DNA of 11,635 nucleotides from an uncultured Lentisphaeria bacterium (lineage in GTDB: Bacteria; Verrucomicrobiota; Lentisphaeria; JABSQK01; CAJWLW01): positions 1-11,635 of the forward strand of contig CAJWLW010000135.1 of assembly GCA_913042885.1 (NCBI GenBank). Reading direction: 5' to 3'. The notes beneath the pieces were generated by a model, which saw nothing but the letters and a program-made list of their open reading frames with translations, was not told the DNA's origin and ran no database searches. Positions 7,597 to 11,635 of this stretch are shown here, piece by piece. Within the stretch, counting starts at the first letter, position 1; the number at the start of each line of letters is the position of its first letter. A program made the translations under genes and the position numbers.

Positions 7597-9987
7597 TTAC
7601 CGCAGTTCATAGACGTGTGGTTCAAAGGAAGTGAATGCGTCCGTAAAGCCGTTCTCGGCGGGGATGATTTTCCTGTTCTCAAATAAAACCACGATATCCG
7701 TCAAAACACGAGACGCTTTCACAATTGAGATTCTCGCGGTGACTAAGCTATCTGAAGTATTGACGGCTGCCAAATAGGTTTTGTTCTCAAATGTTCGCAC
7801 GCAGAAATCAAGGGCGCCTGCCGGTTCGACAGCTATCTTTAATTCATCAGTCATTTTCTGCGCCGCTAATATCGGAAACAACACTTCCAGCTCCCGGGAA
7901 AGCCCGGTATACACCGACCAATGGCGGGTCAACTCCAGGCTGATGCCGCCATGCCCCATGTGAAAGACGATGCCGCCGGCACCATGCATCAGTGCGAGGT
8001 AGGTGGCGCCCCGGATTTCTTCCGCAGTCCTCGGGTAAGGCAGGGACGCGCCCAGCCACAGCAGGAAGGGCTTCGCCGGCCCAAGCTCACTGCGCACCTC
8101 CTTCACGTCGCTGATGAGCTCCGGGATCAATTGCCGCATGTACGAGGATCCGGGGCAGGCGACTTCAATGATATCGGCCGAGTCTTTGTACCGCGCCCAG
8201 TGCCCCTGATCAATCTGCACCGCAGTGAGATGATGCGGATTGATGCTCTTGACAAAATCACTGATCCGGCGCAATGCATCAGCATTTTTCAAACGCACCT
8301 TTTTCGGCCCGGCTCGATACATCGGGAATTCAGCTTCATAGGCCATCCACCAGGAGAGCACCAGGGGATTGTCTGCATGACCGGCAATCACACTGCGGAG
8401 ATGCTCCCGAAATTCTTCTTCTTCAGGCAAGACCATCACCAGGGGACCGTCTGGCCGAGTCAACCCCGGGAAACCGAGGGACAGCCGCTCCAGGGGTCGC
8501 GACACAACGCCTTGCGAACCGAACCTGACATTGAAAGCATCCTGACAAAGCGGCGAAGTGGGTTTGCTGGCGAGAAACGGACAAAACGGTTGCTTGTCCA
8601 ACAAGAGGATACCGTCCGGCCGAATGCTGATTTCCGGTCGGGGCGATGGGAGTTTTGCGGGCGTGATCTTCCTCTTAAAAAACACGCGACGTACCGTATG
8701 TAGTCTCTCGCCGGCTTTGTCCCGCAGGTCAGCCACCATCAGGTATCGGCCGGAATCCAATTCCCCGATATCGAACGCGGCTACATACGTTTCTCGATGA
8801 TCACCAACCTGAATTTGCTTGACGGCCAGAACCTCACCATCGGGTTCCCGACGAATCTCGACATCGAAACGGTCGCCATTCTCAAGCTCCGCAGTCAAGG
8901 TGACCTGTGCCTGTTGAACCGCCTCCGGGTAATAATAACGATCCATCGTCACGGCAGGAAGTGGCGGGAAAAGAAACGACCCCCAATACACCCAGGCAGT
9001 TCTATAGTCGTAAATCTCACCGCTTTCGGAATTACTTACAGTAAAACCCATTTTAGGCCCTTTATGGGTGAGCGGTACATCAACGACACGCCGCTGGCGA
9101 GTGTCGTAACGGATGTGAATCTCCTTTTCCTCATTGGCCGCCAGGCGAGTCACCACAGCCCGGGACATCGGCGCTGCCAACAGATCCGCACTGGCCCATT
9201 CGGTTTGGACAACCAACGATGTTTTCTTGCTATTCCTCAGCTTGAGGCGCAAGCCCTCAGATGACATATCCAGAATGGAATACGAAAAATCGGGCGGCGA
9301 TCCGAAGTGCAGTTCGCCGAAGTTCCGTGGGCGATTAAAGCCGCCCCGGATCATTGCCCAGCTGCTATGCTCGCTTAAACCTTCCTCGTAATAATTACGG
9401 TTCAGATTGATGCCCCACACCTCGCCACCTTTCGGGTCGGCCGAAGCAAGCGAGACAAACGGAATGCGCATCTCGGCAGTCCAATGATCTGCGAAGGTTT
9501 TGGCTCTTACTTCCCACTGCGGATTCCATTGCGCCTCCCGGATGCCGTCATCCGGCTTGATGTAGCCCTCATAATGTGTCCCTATGGAATTGACGACAAA
9601 CTGGTAATAGGCCGTTCGGTCATGATTCGTATCAAGAAAAACCTCTACCGAACTATCTCCAAAAATCCCCTCGTCATCGTTCGCGGTGGTTTTCGAGGTG
9701 ACGACGCTGGCAGCAGTCGTGTTGCAGCGGAAGGCAATGTAAATGGCGGTGTCGTCATAGGTGAGATACCCGGTTGTTTGCGCTCTGGGCCACTCACCGT
9801 AGTTCGTGACGAAACCAGAGGCCATCGTCGCGGTCTGCCAACACCTGTCAAGGAGGGTGCCGTCGATGATCGGCGGCGTTGCCGTTGGGCCGACGCGTAA
9901 AAGCTTGTCCATTGATGCACACGCCGGGGCTGCCGTAATCATGGCAAGGACAAGCTGTACACCGAAAAATGTGGAATTAGGTCGCAT
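7597..9987 (-). CDS. Secreted CBM9-like / TIM-barrel multidomain protein, putative glycoside-acting
   Basis: The 796-residue product has an N-terminal hydrophobic segment (FFGVQLVLAMITAAPACAS, residues 7-25) that fits a signal peptide. Residues ~32-230 match the CBM9-like/DOMON sandwich seen in many exported carbohydrate proteins: PIIDG, then YLTYDDTAIYIAF, FGDSSVEVFLD and GELHFG. A second beta-sandwich lies at ~355-440. Residues ~455-710 look like a TIM barrel: NPLVLSWWMAYEAE (540-553) resembles the beta4 end of clan-A glycosidases, with E551 or E553 as a candidate acid/base, and ATYLALMHGAGGIVF (661-675) resembles a late barrel strand. A C-terminal sandwich (~715-796) closes it. I see no glutamate at the expected beta7 nucleophile position. 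The ATG at 9987 lacks a visible Shine-Dalgarno and is 6 nt behind a short in-frame ORF (9994-10080). Codons look more AT-rich than in neighbours. It is probably the main gene of an operon with the beta-helix gene. Function is inferred only from domains. Confidence 0.83.
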   Translation of the reverse strand: MRPNSTFFGVQLVLAMITAAPACASMDKLLRVGPTATPPIIDGTLLDRCWQTATMASGFVTNYGEWPRAQTTGYLTYDDTAIYIAFRCNTTAASVVTSKTTANDDEGIFGDSSVEVFLDTNHDRTAYYQFVVNSIGTHYEGYIKPDDGIREAQWNPQWEVRAKTFADHWTAEMRIPFVSLASADPKGGEVWGINLNRNYYEEGLSEHSSWAMIRGGFNRPRNFGELHFGSPPDFSYSILDMSSEGLRLKLRNSKKTSLVVQTEWASADLLAAPMSRAVVTRLAANEEKEIHIRYDTRQRRVVDVPLTHKGPKMGFTVSNSESGEIYDYRTAWVYWGSFLFPPLPAVTMDRYYYPEAVQQAQVTLTAELENGDRFDVEIRREPDGEVLAVKQIQVGDHRETYVAAFDIGELDSGRYLMVADLRDKAGERLHTVRRVFFKRKITPAKLPSPRPEISIRPDGILLLDKQPFCPFLASKPTSPLCQDAFNVRFGSQGVVSRPLERLSLGFPGLTRPDGPLVMVLPEEEEFREHLRSVIAGHADNPLVLSWWMAYEAEFPMYRAGPKKVRLKNADALRRISDFVKSINPHHLTAVQIDQGHWARYKDSADIIEVACPGSSYMRQLIPELISDVKEVRSELGPAKPFLLWLGASLPYPRTAEEIRGATYLALMHGAGGIVFHMGHGGISLELTRHWSVYTGLSRELEVLFPILAAQKMTDELKIAVEPAGALDFCVRTFENKTYLAAVNTSDSLVTARISIVKASRVLTDIVVLFENRKIIPAENGFTDAFTSFEPHVYELR

Positions 9988-9993
9988 AGGAAT

Positions 9994-10080
9994 TTATATC
10001 TGTTGCCCCTGGCCGGGAACCGTATTTGCCCGGTATCCGAGTGCTGCCAGGAGCGCGATGAGCGGTGACACTGCCTTCAT
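9994..10080 (-). CDS. 28-residue leader-like ORF upstream of, and in frame with, the CBM9/TIM-barrel gene
   Basis: This short ORF starts at ATG 10080 with AGGAG at 10090-10094, nine bases upstream, a better ribosome binding site than that of the large gene behind it. The peptide begins MKAVSPLIALLAALGYRA, a short charged N-terminus and hydrophobic core like a truncated signal peptide, and ends in TAA at 9996-9994. Six nucleotides later the large gene's ATG follows in the same reading frame. Possible readings are: a translated leader that couples ribosomes to the downstream start; an N-terminus cut off by a nonsense codon, although the downstream protein has its own signal peptide; or the remnant of a lost secreted gene. 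I favour coupling. Expression is not proven. Confidence 0.5.
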   Translation of the reverse strand: MKAVSPLIALLAALGYRANTVPGQGQQI

Positions 10081-10089
10081 ATCGACGAT

Positions 10090-10094
10090 CTCCT
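10090..10094 (-). promoter_or_regulatory. Shine-Dalgarno AGGAG for the 28-codon ORF
   Basis: AGGAG reads on the minus strand nine bases before ATG 10080. It is the only strong ribosome binding site in the leader of the CBM9/TIM-barrel operon, since the ATG at 9987 is preceded by an A/T-rich stretch with no purine-rich motif. This makes it likely to set translation of the whole unit. Confidence 0.55.
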
Positions 10095-10104
10095 GTTCCC
10101 CATG

Positions 10105-10132
10105 ATCTTAATCTGCCCAACGCGTAATCCAA
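10105..10132 (-). promoter_or_regulatory. Possible sigma70-like promoter for the CBM9/TIM-barrel and beta-helix operon
   Basis: On the minus strand TTGGAT (10127-10132) and TAAGAT (10105-10110) lie 16 nt apart, each with four of six consensus bases. The predicted start would leave a leader of roughly 18 nt before ATG 10080, enough for the AGGAG. It lies just beyond the Uup gene end. The call is by eye; an alternative sigma factor or read-through from the ABC-F gene could serve instead. Confidence 0.3.
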
Positions 10133-10200
10133 GGAAACAAGGGGGGGGATGAAGGTAATGAAATGAACGCACACCGAGAAGCGTTTTACTGACAAAGCCG

Positions 10201-11635
10201 CTAACCGATCTCTTCCAGCTCGGCCCAGCGCTCGTATAGCGTGCTTGTCCGCTCCCGTGCCGTCTCCAATTCAGCAGTGAGTTCACTGGTCTGGTGCCCG
10301 TGACTCACGTGAAAGTCCGGCGAGGCAAACAGCGTTTCGAGCCGCTCCACTTCCGCCTCGGCCTCGAGAATTTCAGCCTCCATCGTCTTGAGTTCCTGCT
10401 GCTCCTTCCACGACAGCCGCCGCGGCTTCGATCGTGCTTCCGGGACCGGGGCCATTTCCGGCTCACTGGGTTCCGCAACCGGTGCCGTGACCTCGCGGCG
10501 TGCCAGGTAATCGTCGTAATTGCCATGGGTATACGTCACCACCCCATCGTCCTCGAACGCCAGCAGCCCGGTACAGATGCGATTGAGGAAGTAGCGATCG
10601 TGACTGACGGCGACGACACATCCATCGAAGTCGGCCAGCGCCTCCTCCAGCACACGCAACGTCGGCAGGTCCAGATCATTCGTCGGTTCGTCGAGGATGA
10701 GAAAGTTGCCGCCGTCCTTGAGAATCTTGGCGATCAGCAGCCGGCTGCGCTCGCCGCCGGAGAGCTGGGCGACGCGCGTGTTCAACCGTTCGTCGGTGAA
10801 GAGGAAGCGCTTGAGATAGCCGCGCAGGGTGGTTGAGGTGTCGCCCAGGCGGACATGATCACCACCCTCCCCTACCGCCTCCATTGCAGTCTGTTCCTCG
10901 TCGAGCTGCACGCGTGCCTGATCGACGTAGTTGAAGCGTGTCAGCTCACCGATGGCCACCTCGCCCTGGCTTGGCGGCAACTGCCCGAGCAGCACCTTGA
11001 GAAGCGTTGTCTTGCCGGCACCGTTGCGGCCGATGATGCCGAGCCGCATGCCCTTCTCGAAATGCAGCGACAAGTCGCGCACCAGCTGTTGCCCGCCAAG
11101 CTCGATGCCGACATTGTCGAGCTCGACGATACGGTTGCCGAGTTGCGGTGCCGGTGGGATCACCAGATCGACGTCGCGCTCGGCGACGTATTCGGCCTGC
11201 TCCGAAGCTTCCTCAAAACGATCAATGCGGCTTTTCTGTTTGGTCGTCCGAGCCTTCGGTCCGCGGCGGATCCAGTCGAGTTCACGACGCAAGAACTGCT
11301 GCCGCTTATGGTCCTCGACCTGCGCCGCGGCATGCCGCGCCGCGCGGGCCTCCAGATACTCGGTGTAGTTTCCCTGGTAACCGTAGGACTGGCCACCGTC
11401 GAGATCGATGATCCGCGTTGCCAGCCGATCCAGAAAGAACCGGTCGTGCGTCACGAAGATACAGCTGCCCCGGTAACCGCGTAGGAATTGCTCGAGCCAC
11501 TCGATCGTCGGCGTGTCGAGATGATTCGTCGGCTCATCGAGCAGCAGCAGTTCGGGATGCGCGACCAGGGCACGGCACAGGGCCACCCGCCGGCGTTCGC
11601 CGCCGGACAACGTGCCGACCAGCCGGTCACCGGCC
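10201..11635 (-). CDS. uup: Uup-type ABC-F ATPase, partial, N-terminus off the right edge
   Basis: The frame is open to the window edge; 477 residues are visible and the first Walker A is missing. Counting from the first visible LSGGE leucine as residue 1, cassette 1 shows LSGGE (1-5), LLLLDEPTNHLD (21-32) and the switch histidine in VTHD (53-56). A charged inter-cassette linker (~85-150) precedes cassette 2: Walker A GRNGAGKTT (194-202), LSGGE (283-287), LILDEPTNDLD (304-314) and SHD (336-338). The last ~70 residues (LSWKEQQEL to the end) are a coiled coil like the Uup C-terminal domain. ABC-F proteins lack membrane domains. Uup-type members act on ribosomes or nucleic acid structure and affect transposon excision in E. 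coli. The C-terminal coiled coil and linker favour Uup over EttA or YheS. The stop is TAG at 10203-10201. This housekeeping gene marks the edge of the secreted-protein cluster. Confidence 0.9.
   Translation of the reverse strand, partial: AGDRLVGTLSGGERRRVALCRALVAHPELLLLDEPTNHLDTPTIEWLEQFLRGYRGSCIFVTHDRFFLDRLATRIIDLDGGQSYGYQGNYTEYLEARAARHAAAQVEDHKRQQFLRRELDWIRRGPKARTTKQKSRIDRFEEASEQAEYVAERDVDLVIPPAPQLGNRIVELDNVGIELGGQQLVRDLSLHFEKGMRLGIIGRNGAGKTTLLKVLLGQLPPSQGEVAIGELTRFNYVDQARVQLDEEQTAMEAVGEGGDHVRLGDTSTTLRGYLKRFLFTDERLNTRVAQLSGGERSRLLIAKILKDGGNFLILDEPTNDLDLPTLRVLEEALADFDGCVVAVSHDRYFLNRICTGLLAFEDDGVVTYTHGNYDDYLARREVTAPVAEPSEPEMAPVPEARSKPRRLSWKEQQELKTMEAEILEAEAEVERLETLFASPDFHVSHGHQTSELTAELETARERTSTLYERWAELEEIG

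Larger units (their letters stand above)
10081..10200. other. Intergenic region between the ABC-F gene and the CBM9 operon
   Basis: These 120 bp follow the TAG of the ABC-F gene. They hold the possible promoter and ribosome binding site noted separately, plus a run of eight G on the plus strand (10141-10148), which is eight C on the transcribed-sense minus strand and lies just upstream of the possible -35. No hairpin with a T-run was found, so I see no intrinsic terminator for the ABC-F gene. Confidence 0.55.

Noticed and set aside
7551..7682. 44-residue N-terminal extension of the beta-helix protein
   Set aside because: It would overlap the end of the upstream gene by 86 bp and bury the signal peptide; AGGAG supports the start at 7550.
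7921..8703. 260-codon plus-strand ORF opposite the TIM-barrel domain
   Set aside because: Antisense shadow; no ribosome binding site or recognisable motif, and the minus strand encodes a coherent multidomain protein.
9977..10195. 72-codon minus-strand ORF across the leader region in another frame
   Set aside because: Its start lacks a Shine-Dalgarno and its product has no recognisable features; the 28-codon ORF in the frame of the large gene is better supported.
10294..11484. Two plus-strand ORFs of 180 and 209 codons (10294-10836 and 10855-11484) opposite the ABC-F gene
   Set aside because: Shadows of a strongly conserved ATPase with all cassette motifs on the minus strand.

Overview
The window reads as a stretch of chromosome from a moderately GC-rich, Gram-negative-type bacterium. 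Most genes encode secreted or carbohydrate-related proteins: a sialidase-like protein, a PIG-L/LmbE deacetylase homologue, an FG-GAP/ASPIC beta-propeller, a right-handed beta-helix protein and a CBM9-like/TIM-barrel protein. A housekeeping Uup-type ABC-F ATPase lies at the right edge. This mix resembles genomes of the Planctomycetota-Verrucomicrobiota-Lentisphaerota group, but that placement is an inference from gene content; there is no rRNA or other marker here to confirm it.

Layout, left to right. 1-1064 (minus) is the 5' part of a sialidase-like Asp-box protein that runs off the left edge. It sits 22 bp behind a PIG-L family gene (1087-1953, minus), probably in one transcript. A 190 bp divergent intergenic region with a hairpin and a short palindrome separates this pair from a plus-strand gene (2144-4024) for a tandem metallo-beta-lactamase-fold protein; its first MBL unit has lost metal ligands while the second looks intact. 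This gene converges, with only 15 bp between stops, on a minus-strand gene (4040-5458) for a secreted seven-repeat FG-GAP protein with a C-terminal ASPIC/UnbV domain.

After a 238 bp gap come two minus-strand genes 46 bp apart, probably co-transcribed: a 796-residue CBM9-like/TIM-barrel protein (7597-9987), then a 617-residue beta-helix protein with a GH2-like C-terminal sandwich (5697-7550). Upstream of the big gene is a 28-codon ORF with a good Shine-Dalgarno and a signal-peptide-like sequence (9994-10080). Its stop lies 6 nt before, and in the same frame as, the big gene's ATG, which has no visible ribosome binding site of its own. Translational coupling is the simplest reading. The right edge (10201-11635, minus) holds the C-terminal three quarters or so of a Uup-like ABC-F ATPase.

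No tRNA, rRNA, CRISPR, insertion sequence, integrase or SusC/SusD/TonB-type transport gene is visible. The genes look like an exported carbohydrate-processing set without its own transporter in view. The most interesting points are the PIG-L homologue that keeps zinc ligands but lacks the usual catalytic Asp and His, the half-degenerate double MBL protein, the upstream coupled mini-ORF, and a TIM-barrel protein that matches no glycosidase family I can name and seems to lack a standard nucleophile.
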